Positions 16,584-24,815 of a DNA stretch of 64,000 nucleotides are shown in pieces. The position numbers and the translations under genes are program-made. The stretch's first letter is position 1; every line of letters begins with the position of its first letter. The stretch is from Kribbella antiqua (lineage in GTDB: Bacteria > Actinomycetota > Actinomycetes > Propionibacteriales > Kribbellaceae), in contig NZ_SLWR01000005.1 in the NCBI RefSeq assembly GCF_004345665.1, positions 62,001 to 126,000 on the forward strand, given 5' to 3'. The notes beneath the pieces are model-generated. The model saw only the letters and a list, made by a program, of their open reading frames with translations. It had not been told where the DNA came from and did no database searches.

Positions 16584-16615
16584 CAAGGGGGTCTCTGCTA
16601 CCAGAGACCCCCTTG
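16584..16615 (-). terminator. Strong hairpin, terminator for the minus-strand YCII gene
   Basis: The 14-bp perfect arms CAAGGGGGTCTCTG/CAGAGACCCCCTTG with a 4-nt loop are followed on the minus strand by TTTATGG. Without a T run on the plus side it acts mainly in the minus direction. Confidence 0.75.
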
Positions 16616-16620
16616 CACCC

Positions 16621-16654
16621 CCACCCCGAGCGCAGCGAGGGTGGTTTCTTGTTT
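16621..16654 (+). terminator. Plus-strand terminator after the DUF1508 gene
   Basis: The arms CCACCC/GGGTGG (16621-16626 with 16639-16644) are followed by TTTCTTGTTT, placed to end transcription of the gene at 16386-16571. Confidence 0.65.
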
Positions 16655-16655
16655 C

Positions 16656-17018
16656 TCAGAGACCTTCGGAGAACTCCACCGCCCGGACCTCGACCCCGAG
16701 GCCCTCGATCCCCGCGTCCGGGATCAGCGCGGCCAGCTCGTACGCGCGTTCGGCCGAGGCGACGTCGACCAGGTAGTAGCCGCCGAGGAACTCCTTCGAC
16801 TCCACGAATGGCCCGTCCGTCACCGCTGGTACGCCGTTGCGGACCTTGACCACCGCGGACTTCGCCGGCTCGGCCAGGGCGACGGTGCTGTGGAACTCGC
16901 CCGACTCCTTCGTGGCTGCCATGAACTTCTCGTGCCCAGCGAAGATCGCCTGCTGCTCCGCCTCGGTCAGCGCGGCCAGCACGTCGGGGTTGATGTTCAG
17001 GATCAGTAGGTACTTCAC
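16656..17018 (-). CDS. YCII-domain (DGPF family) protein
   Basis: The protein has 120 residues. KYLLILNINPDVLAAL is followed by the signature VTDGPFVESKEFLGGYYLVD (~60-79), typical of DGPF/YCII proteins, whose ferredoxin-like fold is often found beside ECF sigma factors. No sigma factor is adjacent here. GTG at 17018 has GGAGGAG upstream. Function is unknown. Confidence 0.88.
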   Translation of the reverse strand: MKYLLILNINPDVLAALTEAEQQAIFAGHEKFMAATKESGEFHSTVALAEPAKSAVVKVRNGVPAVTDGPFVESKEFLGGYYLVDVASAERAYELAALIPDAGIEGLGVEVRAVEFSEGL

Positions 17019-17111
17019 GGTGTCTCCTCCACCCGCGGCCCCCGGCCGGGAGCCTCTCAACCATCAGTACGGCGCCGACCGGCCCATCTTGACATCGGAT
17101 AGCGTCGCCGC

Positions 17112-18077
17112 ATGACCGACTTGACCGTCGAGCACGTCAAGGCAGCAGCGGACCGGATCGCCGGAGTTGCCCACCGTACGCCGGTCCTGACCTCGCGGAC
17201 GCTGGACGAGCGGGTCGGGGCGCGTGTCTTCCTCAAGGCAGAGAACCTGCAGCGGATCGGCGCGTTCAAGTTCCGCGGCGCGTACAACGCGATCAGCCGG
17301 CTCTCGCCCGAGCAGCTCCGGTACGGCGTTTCGGCGTACTCGTCCGGCAATCACGCGCAGGCCGTCGCGCTGGCGGCCCGGATCGCCGGGACGAACGCGG
17401 TCATCCTGATGCCGGCGGACGCACCGCCGACGAAGCTCGCCGCCACCCGTGGGTACGGCGCCGAGGTCGTCACGTACGACCGGTACACGCAGGACCGGGC
17501 GGCGCTGGCGAAGGAGTTGTCGACCGAACGCGGGCTCACGCTCATTCCGCCGTACGACCACTATGACGTGATGGCCGGGCAGGGGACGGTCGCGTTGGAG
17601 CTGATCGAGGAGGTCGGTCCGCTCGGCGCGCTGCTCGTCCCGGTCGGCGGTGGCGGGCTGATGGCCGGCTGTGCGACCGCGGCGACCGCGTTGTCGCCGG
17701 GGATCCGGATGATCGGGGTCGAGCCGGCGGCGGGCGACGACCATGCCCGGTCGCTGGCGCAGGGCGAGCGGGTGGAGATCGACATACCGCGGACGATCGC
17801 CGACGGTCAGGCGATCTCGACGCCCGGTGAGCTGACCTTCGCGGTGAATCGGCGATTGGTGGAAAGTTTCGCACTGGTCGGTGACGAGGAAATTCTGGCC
17901 GCAATGGCATTTGCGTTCGAGCGGCTCAAGATCGTGCTCGAACCGAGCGGAGCGAGTGCGTTGGCGGCCTTGCTGGCCGGGCGAATCGAGGCTCTGCCGG
18001 AGCGTGTCGGCGTCGTACTGTCGGGCGGGAATGTCGGCCTGGACCGGTTCCTCGAGCTGCTGAAATCCAGGCCCTGA
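17112..18077 (+). CDS. PLP-dependent threonine/serine dehydratase
   Basis: The protein has 321 residues and is a fold-type II PLP enzyme. The Schiff-base lysine sits in AFKFRGAYNA (~54), with SSGNHAQAVALAARI (phosphate and substrate contacts) and the phosphate-binding loop PVGGGGLMAG (~178). The length lacks the C-terminal ACT domain of biosynthetic IlvA, matching catabolic threonine ammonia-lyase, serine racemase or threo-hydroxyaspartate dehydratase. It deaminates threonine to 2-oxobutanoate, or a related hydroxy amino acid. Confidence 0.88.
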   Translation: MTDLTVEHVKAAADRIAGVAHRTPVLTSRTLDERVGARVFLKAENLQRIGAFKFRGAYNAISRLSPEQLRYGVSAYSSGNHAQAVALAARIAGTNAVILMPADAPPTKLAATRGYGAEVVTYDRYTQDRAALAKELSTERGLTLIPPYDHYDVMAGQGTVALELIEEVGPLGALLVPVGGGGLMAGCATAATALSPGIRMIGVEPAAGDDHARSLAQGERVEIDIPRTIADGQAISTPGELTFAVNRRLVESFALVGDEEILAAMAFAFERLKIVLEPSGASALAALLAGRIEALPERVGVVLSGGNVGLDRFLELLKSRP

Positions 18078-18096
18078 ACACATCCTGAACACGTAC

Positions 18097-18144
18097 TGTG
18101 CTCGTTGTCACAGATAGCAATCTTCAAATGTGACCGGGGTCACA
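18097..18144. promoter_or_regulatory. Two CRP-like operator sites upstream of the NlpC/P60 leader
   Basis: TGTGACCGGGGTCACA (18129-18144) is a perfect TGTGA-N6-TCACA site. TGTGCTCGTTGTCACA (18097-18112) matches at nine of ten defined positions. Their centres are exactly 32 bp apart, about three helical turns, so two dimers would sit on the same DNA face. The consensus is that of actinobacterial CRP/GlxR regulators. Confidence 0.7.
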
Positions 18145-18334
18145 TGAGAGCGCTCATTTGCCGCCTGAGCGCCGCTCAGACACGCTCAGGACACCAGGTG
18201 TTCACCATGGATCGCTGACCCGTCAGAGAGTCATTGAGGGCCTTTAAAAGCCCTTCCTGTGGATCAGAGGGTTTGCGTTGTGATCATTCTGTTATACAGT
18301 CGTCGGCGGTTCGGTAAATACGACGAACCGCACA

Positions 18335-18518
18335 GGTGTCAACGCCGAGCCCTGCCAGGCACCTGCGCTCCCCTCGAACAAACCAATGGCAGGGGTGGGG
18401 GACCCAGGAGGTTGGGTCTCGACCGTGAGTGGTCGGAACCCTGGGGTGAAGTCCGCGGGAGCGGACCGGGCTATTGACTCTCAGCCCGAACCCGACAGCT
18501 AACTCCGCAGGCGTGGGG
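18335..18518 (+). ncRNA. c-di-AMP riboswitch (ydaO/yuaA type)
   Basis: The leader shows the conserved ydaO signatures in order: AACGCCGAGCC near 18341, GGGGGACCCAGGAG near 18397, CCTGGGGTGAAGTCC near 18440 and the 3' signature GCCCGAACCCGACAGCTAAC followed by TCCGCAGGC (18484-18512). The class binds two c-di-AMP molecules and usually turns off expression of cell-wall hydrolases and ion transporters. It ends about 10 nt before the start codon of the NlpC/P60 gene, covering its ribosome site region. A possible -10 TATACA lies near 18293. Confidence 0.9.
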
Positions 18519-18526
18519 AGACAACC

Positions 18527-19381
18527 ATGCCCGTCACTGCCCGACGGCTGTCGCTGCTGCGCGCCGTCAGCCAGACCAGCGAGCTCTGTATCAGGCCTAC
18601 CGGCCGTACGCTCGCGAAGCACCGCAAGCCCACCAAGTCCAAGGCCCCCAAGGCCGCGGCCACCGTCCTCTCGGTCGGCCTCGCAGTCGGCGGTGGAGCC
18701 GCCATCACCGTCAGCGCTCCGCCGGCCACCGCCTCGGCGGCCACGACCTCCGCCACCGCGGCGCGGGGTTCCCAGAGCATCGCGAGCCGGCCGCTGCTGC
18801 GGTACGGCGACCGCGGTCCGACCGTCAGGTACGTCCAGAAGGTCCTGCACGTCACCCCCCGGACCGGTTTCTACGGGAAGATCACCACGGCGCGAGTGAA
18901 GGCGTACCAGCGCTCGTGGGGTCTCAAGGTCACCGGTACGACGACCCGCGAGACCTGGAGCCGCTTGATCTGGAGCGCCCAGCACCACCACCTCTGGGGC
19001 CCGAGGGTCGCCTCGACAGCTTCGAACTCGACCTTCCGGGCTCGGGTGCTGCGCGAGGCCGCCAAGCTGAAGGGCACGCCGTACCGCTACGGCGGCACGA
19101 CCACGCGCGGCTTCGACTGCTCCGGCTACACCGGCTACGTCTACAAGAAGGCCGGCAAGAAGCTGCCGCGTACGTCGCGCCAGCAGTACAAGGCGGTCAA
19201 GCACATCAGCCGCAAGGCCGCCAAGCCGGGTGACCTCGTGTTCTTCAAGAGCGGTGGCGGCGGCGTGTACCACGTCGGCATCTACGCCGGTGGCAACACG
19301 CTGTGGCACGCATCGCGGCCGGGCCGCCCGGTCGCCAAGGCGAAGATCTGGACCAAGAGCGTGGCCTTCGGCCGCGTCTGA
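18527..19381 (+). CDS. Secreted NlpC/P60 peptidoglycan endopeptidase with PG-binding domain
   Basis: The protein has 284 residues. A long basic N-terminus and a hydrophobic stretch (~47-70, ending ATASA) form the export signal. A peptidoglycan-binding domain follows (LRYGDRGPTVRYVQKVL to GKITTARVKAYQRSWGLKVT). The NlpC/P60 catalytic domain carries the nucleophile in GFDCSGYTGYVYKKAG, the general-base His in VYHVGIYAGG and the third residue in LWHASRPGRP. It cleaves peptide stems in the wall during growth or resuscitation. GGGGAG precedes the ATG. The CRP-like sites and the c-di-AMP riboswitch upstream imply dual nucleotide control. Confidence 0.93.
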   Translation: MPVTARRLSLLRAVSQTSELCIRPTGRTLAKHRKPTKSKAPKAAATVLSVGLAVGGGAAITVSAPPATASAATTSATAARGSQSIASRPLLRYGDRGPTVRYVQKVLHVTPRTGFYGKITTARVKAYQRSWGLKVTGTTTRETWSRLIWSAQHHHLWGPRVASTASNSTFRARVLREAAKLKGTPYRYGGTTTRGFDCSGYTGYVYKKAGKKLPRTSRQQYKAVKHISRKAAKPGDLVFFKSGGGGVYHVGIYAGGNTLWHASRPGRPVAKAKIWTKSVAFGRV

Positions 19382-19433
19382 GCCTGGATCCATCCCGTCA
19401 GCGCGTTCTCTCCCCCAGGAACAGCTGACATCC

Positions 19434-19493
19434 GAAACCGGTCGCGGTCCGTCGTCCCCCACCCCTCCGACGGCCCGCGGCCGGTTTCTTTTT
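19434..19493 (+). terminator. Intrinsic terminator after the NlpC/P60 gene
   Basis: The outer arms GAAACCGG/CCGGTTTC (19434-19441 with 19481-19488) and the inner CCGTCG/CGACGG pair form a long hairpin followed by TTTTT. Its end touches the stop of the convergent response regulator. Confidence 0.88.
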
Positions 19494-20148
19494 AGTTATC
19501 GAGCAATCCGGCGTCGTGCGCCAGGATCGCGACCTGAACCCGGTTGGTGGCGTCGAGTTTCACCAGCACCCGGGAGACATGCGCCTTCACGGTCGCCTCG
19601 CTCATGAAGAGCTCCCGGCCGATCTCCGCGTTCGACAGCCCGCGCCCGACCGCCGTCAGCACCTCGCGCTCCCGGTCGGTGAGCTTGACCAGCCGCTCCC
19701 GCGCCTGCCGCTGCCGATCCGTCCGCGAATCCGCCGCGAAATGCCCGATCAATCGCCGCGTCACCGCCGGCGACAGCATCGCGTCACCGGCCGCGACCAC
19801 CTTGACCGCCTGCACCAGCTCCCGCGGCGGAGTGTCCTTCAGCAGGAAGCCGCTGGCACCAGCCTGCAGCGCCCTGAACACGTAGTCGTCCAGATCGAAC
19901 GTGGTCAGTACGACGACCTTCGGCGGCTCCGGCAACGCCTGCAACTCACGCGTCGCGGCCAGCCCGTCCAGCCGTGGCATCCGGATGTCCATCAGTACGA
20001 CGTCCGGCCGGTGCTCCCGGACCATCGACGCGGCGTCGGCACCGTCCTCGGCCTCGGCGACCACCTCGAGGTCGTCGTCCGACTCGAGGATCATCTTCAG
20101 CCCGGCGCGGACCAGCGCCTCGTCGTCCACGATCAGCAACCGTGTCAT
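19492..20148 (-). CDS. NarL/FixJ-type response regulator
   Basis: The protein has 218 residues. The receiver domain has acidic DDE near residue 8, the phospho-acceptor Asp in VLMDIRMPRLDG (~53), Thr in VLTTFDLDDYV and Lys in FLLKDTPP. The LuxR-type HTH is at 150-210 (LTDREREVLTAVGRGLSNAE). ATG at 20148 has AGGAGAGG upstream and overlaps the kinase stop by 4 bp, so the pair is translationally coupled. It probably controls the divergent ABC exporter. Confidence 0.93.
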   Translation of the reverse strand: MTRLLIVDDEALVRAGLKMILESDDDLEVVAEAEDGADAASMVREHRPDVVLMDIRMPRLDGLAATRELQALPEPPKVVVLTTFDLDDYVFRALQAGASGFLLKDTPPRELVQAVKVVAAGDAMLSPAVTRRLIGHFAADSRTDRQRQARERLVKLTDREREVLTAVGRGLSNAEIGRELFMSEATVKAHVSRVLVKLDATNRVQVAILAHDAGLLDN

Positions 20149-21326
20149 CGCACCTCTCCTACTGGCTCTGCTGGCTCGCGCCCGTCCGGCCACGGCAGCC
20201 AGGCCTCCACCTGCCATCCGCCTTCGGGCGTCGGTCCCGTCATCAGCCGTCCGCCGGCCAGCTGAACCCGCTCACGCAACCCGACCAGTCCGGCACCGGC
20301 TCCCGGGAGCAGTGAACCAGCAGCCACCGGGCGTACGTTCGTCACCCTCGCCGTCACGCCTTCACCGCGCATACCCCGCACGAAAACCTCGGTCGAGGCG
20401 CCACGCGCATGCTTGTGCACATTGGTCAGCGACTCCTGTACGACGCGATACACCGTCCGCCCTATTGACACCGGTACGTCGTCCGGGAGCGCGAACCGGC
20501 CACTCACGCTGACCCCGGCATCACGGGACGCCTCGACCAACCGGTCCAGGTCCGCGGCCTGCGGCACCGGGGCCAGGTCGGCGCCGGCTTCGCTGACGTC
20601 AGTACGCAGTACGCCGAGAACCTCGCGCAGGTCCTCCATCGCCTGACGGGCGGTCTCGCGGATCAGCCGGGCCGAGCCCTCCACCTTCTCCGGGCCGACC
20701 GCCGGGTTCACCTCCAGACCGCCTGCGTGCAAGGCGATGAGCGACACCTTGTGGGCCAGGACGTCATGCATTTCCTGCGCGATCCGGGCTCGCTCGCCCA
20801 GTCGGGCCTGCTCGCCGCGCAGCTCGCGTTCGGCCTCGGCCCGCTCCGCACGGTCCCGTAGCGTGACCATCAGGTCCCGGCGGGCGCCGACGTACGCGCC
20901 GATCGCGATCCAGGTCCCGACCAGGAATGGTCCGGTGAACAGCGAGACCCAGAGCTCTCCCCCGCCGTACCAGCCGTTCACGACGAAAGCGGCGTACGCG
21001 GCGACGCCCAGGACGGCGAGGACGAGGTCCCGGCGGCGGATCGACAGGGTGAGCAGGGCCAGGCCCATCGGCACGAAGATGGCGGCCGTCAGCATGGCCG
21101 CGATCGCGATCACGGTGACGATCGACGGGAACCGCCGCCGCCAGAACAAGGCCAGCGAGGCGACGGTGCCGGCGGCGAACACGAACCAGTCGTGCGAGCC
21201 CCAGCCGCTCCCGCCCGACGCGGCCTGGGCGACGATCGTGAGCAGGCTGAAGCCGACGAACATGACGTCGCGCAGTCGCGGGGCATGCCTGACCCACCAG
21301 GCGTACCACCGGCGCAACCGTCGCAT
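20145..21326 (-). CDS. Sensor histidine kinase (HisKA_3, DesK/NarX-like)
   Basis: The protein has 393 residues. About five membrane helices lie in residues 20-150. The dimerisation/phosphoacceptor helix contains the His in IAQEMHDVLAHKVSLIALHA (~205), and an HATPase_c domain follows with VVQESLTNVHKHARG (N box) and GAGAGLVGLRERV (G box). No separate extracellular domain is seen, so sensing is likely within the membrane, as in kinases paired with exporters. Divergent from the ABC genes by 133 bp. Confidence 0.92.
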   Translation of the reverse strand: MRRLRRWYAWWVRHAPRLRDVMFVGFSLLTIVAQAASGGSGWGSHDWFVFAAGTVASLALFWRRRFPSIVTVIAIAAMLTAAIFVPMGLALLTLSIRRRDLVLAVLGVAAYAAFVVNGWYGGGELWVSLFTGPFLVGTWIAIGAYVGARRDLMVTLRDRAERAEAERELRGEQARLGERARIAQEMHDVLAHKVSLIALHAGGLEVNPAVGPEKVEGSARLIRETARQAMEDLREVLGVLRTDVSEAGADLAPVPQAADLDRLVEASRDAGVSVSGRFALPDDVPVSIGRTVYRVVQESLTNVHKHARGASTEVFVRGMRGEGVTARVTNVRPVAAGSLLPGAGAGLVGLRERVQLAGGRLMTGPTPEGGWQVEAWLPWPDGREPAEPVGEVR

Positions 21327-21459
21327 TCAGTCAGCGTAGTTGCGGACTGTACTGACTAACGTCCCCCATTCGGGGGTGATCCCCGACGACTTTGGTAGGG
21401 GGTTGCTCCAGCCGCTCGTCCGATGTGCGGAAGGGGTGCCGGACGGTTGACTCGACGTC

Positions 21460-22350
21460 ATGATCACCGTCGAGAATCTGACCAAGCGGTACGGCGGCAC
21501 CACCGCCGTACAGGACGTCTCCTTCACCGTGCAGCCGGGCAGCATCACGGGCTTCCTCGGCCCGAACGGCGCCGGCAAGTCCACCACGCTGCGGATGCTG
21601 ACCGGGCTCACCCCGCCCACGTCGGGCACCGCGACCATCACCGGCAAGCGGTACGCCGACCTGCCCAACCCCGGCCGGGTCGTCGGGGTCATGCTCGACG
21701 CCGCCGCGCAGCACCCAGGGCGGACCGGGCGGGAGACGCTGCTGCTCAACGCGAGCCTGCTCGGCGTACCGAAGGGTCGCGTCGACGAGATGCTCGAGGC
21801 GGTCGGGCTGACCTCCGCGGCGAAGCGCCGCGTCGGGCAGTACTCGCTCGGCATGCGGCAGCGGCTGGGGATCGCGAGCGCACTGCTGGGTGATCCCGCC
21901 GTACTGATCCTGGACGAGCCGGCCAACGGGATGGACCCGGAGGGCATCCGGTGGATGCGTGGGCTGCTGCAGGACTTCGCGGCCCGCGGCGGCACGGTGA
22001 TCCTGTCGAGTCACCTGCTCGGCGAGGTGCAGGCGACTGTGGACCGGCTGGTCGTCATCGGCGGCGGCCGGATCGTCGCCAACGGCGCGCTGGAGGAGCT
22101 GCTCGCGGGCAGCGGCACGCTCGTCCGGGGCCTCGACCCGATCGGACTGAACCAGGCACTGACCGCCGCGGGCCTGCGGCTCGAGCCGTTGCAGGACGGC
22201 GCGCTGCGGGTCGACGCCACCGCCGAGCAGGTAGGCCGGGCCGCCGCAGCCGCGGGCCAGATCCTGATCGAACTCCGCCAGAGCGACGGAGCCGGCTTGG
22301 AGGAGCTGTTCTTCCAGCTCACCAGCGCCCCGGTCGCCGAAGCCGCCTGA
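21460..22350 (+). CDS. ABC transporter ATP-binding protein
   Basis: The protein has 296 residues. Walker A is FLGPNGAGKSTTLRML (~38-53), the signature YSLGMRQRLGIASAL (~132) and Walker B AVLILDEPANGMDP (~152), with a switch His in ILSSHLLGEV. The DrrA/CcmA-like family with a C-terminal accessory region usually powers export of drugs, lipids or antibiotics. The permease follows 28 bp downstream. Divergent from a kinase/regulator pair that probably senses the exported compound. Confidence 0.92.
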   Translation: MITVENLTKRYGGTTAVQDVSFTVQPGSITGFLGPNGAGKSTTLRMLTGLTPPTSGTATITGKRYADLPNPGRVVGVMLDAAAQHPGRTGRETLLLNASLLGVPKGRVDEMLEAVGLTSAAKRRVGQYSLGMRQRLGIASALLGDPAVLILDEPANGMDPEGIRWMRGLLQDFAARGGTVILSSHLLGEVQATVDRLVVIGGGRIVANGALEELLAGSGTLVRGLDPIGLNQALTAAGLRLEPLQDGALRVDATAEQVGRAAAAAGQILIELRQSDGAGLEELFFQLTSAPVAEAA

Positions 22351-22378
22351 CCACATCTACTTTCTGGAGCTCAGAGAT

Positions 22379-23185
22379 ATGACCACCGTCACCGATGTAG
22401 CACCCTCGGCCCCGGCAAAGCACCGGGCCGAGGTGGCGACCGCTCTGCCGCCCGCGCGCGGGCAGTCCTTCCTCAAGCTTGTCGCGATCGAGCTGCGCAA
22501 GTCCGTCAACACCCGCAGCGGCCGGGTCCTGCTCGCCGCGATCCTGTTGCTCGCCCTGGTCGCGATCGGTTGGCAGCTGACCCACTTGCCACCGGGGGCC
22601 GCCGGTTTCGATGGTTTCCTCGGCGCTGCTTCCAGCGGGGTGATGCTGTTGCTGCCCGTGATCGGCGTGATGGCGATGACCAGCGAATGGACTCAGCGGA
22701 CCGCGCTGACCACCTTTACGCTGTCGCCGCGCCGGGTCCGGGTTCAGCTGGCCAAGTTCCTGTCCGCGATCGTGCTGGCAGTAGTGGCGATGACCGTAGT
22801 CATCCTGCTCGCGGTCGCCGGGACGGCTCTCGCCGGTGCCGTCACCGACCACACGACGTCGTACGCCGGAATGGGCGGTCAGCTGGCCGGGGCGTACCTG
22901 ACGATCATGCTGAACGTGGTGATGGGTGCGGCCTTCGGCGCGGTGATCCCGCAAACCGCGGTCGCGATCCTGGTGTTCTTCATCGCTCCGACCGCGTGGT
23001 CGCTGGCCGGGCCGGCGCTGTTCAAGGACAACGCCAACTGGCTGGACGTCTGGGGCGCCTTCGGCCGGATCGCCGAGCGCGACCTGCACGGGATGGTGCC
23101 GGAGACACTGACCGCGCTCGGGGTCTGGATCGTTCTCCCGACCATCGCCGGACTGTGGGCTAGCTCACGTCGCGAGGTCAAATAA
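22379..23185 (+). CDS. ABC transporter permease
   Basis: The protein has 268 residues with about six helices. The first segment, SGRVLLAAILLLALVAIGW, is followed by TSEWTQRTALTTFTLSPRRV, the coupling region typical of ABC-2-type exporters. It forms the transmembrane half of the complex with the preceding ATPase; two of each would assemble. A GGAG lies upstream of the ATG. Confidence 0.88.
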   Translation: MTTVTDVAPSAPAKHRAEVATALPPARGQSFLKLVAIELRKSVNTRSGRVLLAAILLLALVAIGWQLTHLPPGAAGFDGFLGAASSGVMLLLPVIGVMAMTSEWTQRTALTTFTLSPRRVRVQLAKFLSAIVLAVVAMTVVILLAVAGTALAGAVTDHTTSYAGMGGQLAGAYLTIMLNVVMGAAFGAVIPQTAVAILVFFIAPTAWSLAGPALFKDNANWLDVWGAFGRIAERDLHGMVPETLTALGVWIVLPTIAGLWASSRREVK

Positions 23186-23369
23186 CGGGGGTTCAGCACG
23201 GTGGGACGGGCCGGTTTGAGGGGACCGGTTCGCCCTACCTGCCGTCCAGTCCGGGGGCGCTGCGTGTGTCGGTCCGCCGCTCCGGGTATCCTAGAACCAC
23301 GATTACTGACGACTGATCCGTGGGCGCCACGCTGCGTACCCGGTTGACTTGTGCGAGGGGGTCGACGCT

Positions 23370-23555
23370 ATGGGGCGCGGCCGTGCAAAGGCCAAGCAGA
23401 CGAAGGTCGCTCGCGACCTGAAGTACCGCACCTGGGACACCGACTTGGACCAGCTCAAGCGAGAGCTGTCCGGGGACCAGGGTGGCGACCGTTCTGCGAA
23501 CGGCGACAACGACGGCGACGATTACGACGCCGACGACTACCACCCCCGTCGGTAA
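23370..23555 (+). CDS. DUF3073 protein
   Basis: The protein has 61 residues. The start MGRGRAKAKQTKVARDLKY is the invariant beginning of actinobacterial DUF3073. A charged middle and an Asp/Gly-rich acidic tail follow. The basic N-terminus suggests nucleic acid or ribosome binding, but the role is unknown. ATG at 23370 is chosen with GAGGGGG upstream. It is commonly found near purM/purF in actinobacteria, as here. Confidence 0.92.
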   Translation: MGRGRAKAKQTKVARDLKYRTWDTDLDQLKRELSGDQGGDRSANGDNDGDDYDADDYHPRR

Positions 23556-23719
23556 GCAACATCAGCTCGGCTGACCTGCTCAAGCACCCTTGCGGTGTCT
23601 GAGCAGCTAGCCGCGCGTCCGACGAGCTACACCACACCAGCACCACCGTGCGTGTCAGGTGCTGCCTGAAACACCGGCTGCGGTGCCGCCTTCCGTTGGG
23701 TCGGCGGCTCCGCCGGTGC

Positions 23720-24793
23720 TTACTTGGCGTAGGAGCCTTCGAGGGTGACCGTGCCGCCGGGCGTCGAGGTGACCTCGCCGCACACCCACGCGGGGATGTC
23801 GCGGGCCACCAGGGCAGCGATCGCCTGGTCGGCCGCAGCCGGATCCAGTACGGCGACCATGCCGGCGCCCATGTTGAGCGTCTTCTCGAGCTCGGGCAGT
23901 GCCACCTCGCCCAGCTGACCGACCAGGCCGAAGATCGGCGCCGGCGTCCACGTCGCGCGGTCGATGCGGACCGACAGCTCGGCCGGGATCACCCGGGCCA
24001 GGTTCGCCGCGAACCCGCCGCCGGTAATGTGCGACATCGCATGCAGCGGCTTCTCGTCGTCGCCGTTCAGCTCCTGGATCAGCTCCAGGCAGTGCTTGGC
24101 GTACACCCGCGTCGGCGTCAGCAGCACCTCACCCAGCGTGCCGCCCAGCTCCGGGACCTCCCGGTCCAGTGACCAGCCGGCCCGCTGGAAGAACACGTGC
24201 CGCACCAGCGAGTACCCGTTCGAGTGCAGCCCCGACGATCCCATCGCCACGACCACGTCACCCGCGCGCACCCGCTCCGCCCCGAGCACCTCGTCGGCCT
24301 CGACGACACCCGTCGAAGCGCCGGCGACGTCGTACTCGTCCGGCTCCAGCAGGCCCGGGTGCTCGGCCGTCTCGCCGCCGACCAGCGCCGTACCGGCTTC
24401 CACGCAGGCTTCGGCGATGCCCTTCACGATCTGCGCGATCGTCTCCGGAACCACCTTGCCGGTGCAGATGTAGTCGGTCATGAACAGCGGCTCGGCACCG
24501 CACACGACCAGGTCGTCGACGACCATCCCGACCAGGTCGAACCCGATCGTGTCGTGCTTGTCCAGCTTCTGCGCGATCGCGACCTTCGTCCCGATCCCGT
24601 CGGTCGAGGTCGCCAGCAGCGGCCGCCGGTACGACGTCAGCGCGGTCGCGTCGAACAACCCCGCGAACCCGCCGAGCCCGCCGATGACCTCTGGCCGGGT
24701 CGCCTTCGCCACCCACTCCTTCATCAGCTCGACGGCCCGGTCACCGGCCTCGATGTCGACCCCGGCAGCGGCGTAGCTGGCGCCTTCGCTCAC
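23720..24793 (-). CDS. purM: Phosphoribosylformylglycinamidine cyclo-ligase
   Basis: The protein has 357 residues, the full length of PurM (AIR synthetase). Conserved segments include TSYRRPLLATSTDGIGTKVA, the DLVGMVVDDLVVCGAEPLFM loop and LVGGETAEHPGL. It closes the imidazole ring of FGAM with ATP to give AIR, step 5 of purine synthesis. GTG start at 24793. It lies 22 bp after purF on the same strand, forming a purF-purM operon. Confidence 0.96.
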   Translation of the reverse strand: MSEGASYAAAGVDIEAGDRAVELMKEWVAKATRPEVIGGLGGFAGLFDATALTSYRRPLLATSTDGIGTKVAIAQKLDKHDTIGFDLVGMVVDDLVVCGAEPLFMTDYICTGKVVPETIAQIVKGIAEACVEAGTALVGGETAEHPGLLEPDEYDVAGASTGVVEADEVLGAERVRAGDVVVAMGSSGLHSNGYSLVRHVFFQRAGWSLDREVPELGGTLGEVLLTPTRVYAKHCLELIQELNGDDEKPLHAMSHITGGGFAANLARVIPAELSVRIDRATWTPAPIFGLVGQLGEVALPELEKTLNMGAGMVAVLDPAAADQAIAALVARDIPAWVCGEVTSTPGGTVTLEGSYAK

Positions 24794-24815
24794 GTTCTCT
24801 CCTCAGTACGGCGTA

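Noticed and set aside
21372-21390. Hairpin CCCCC-ATT-CGGGGG-like structure between histidine kinase and ABC genes as terminator
   Set aside because: It lies between divergent starts, so a terminator makes no sense; too short to call as an operator.
23186-23369. Riboswitch or small RNA before DUF3073
   Set aside because: Only a possible -10 (TATCCT near 23285) was seen; no conserved leader structure recognised.
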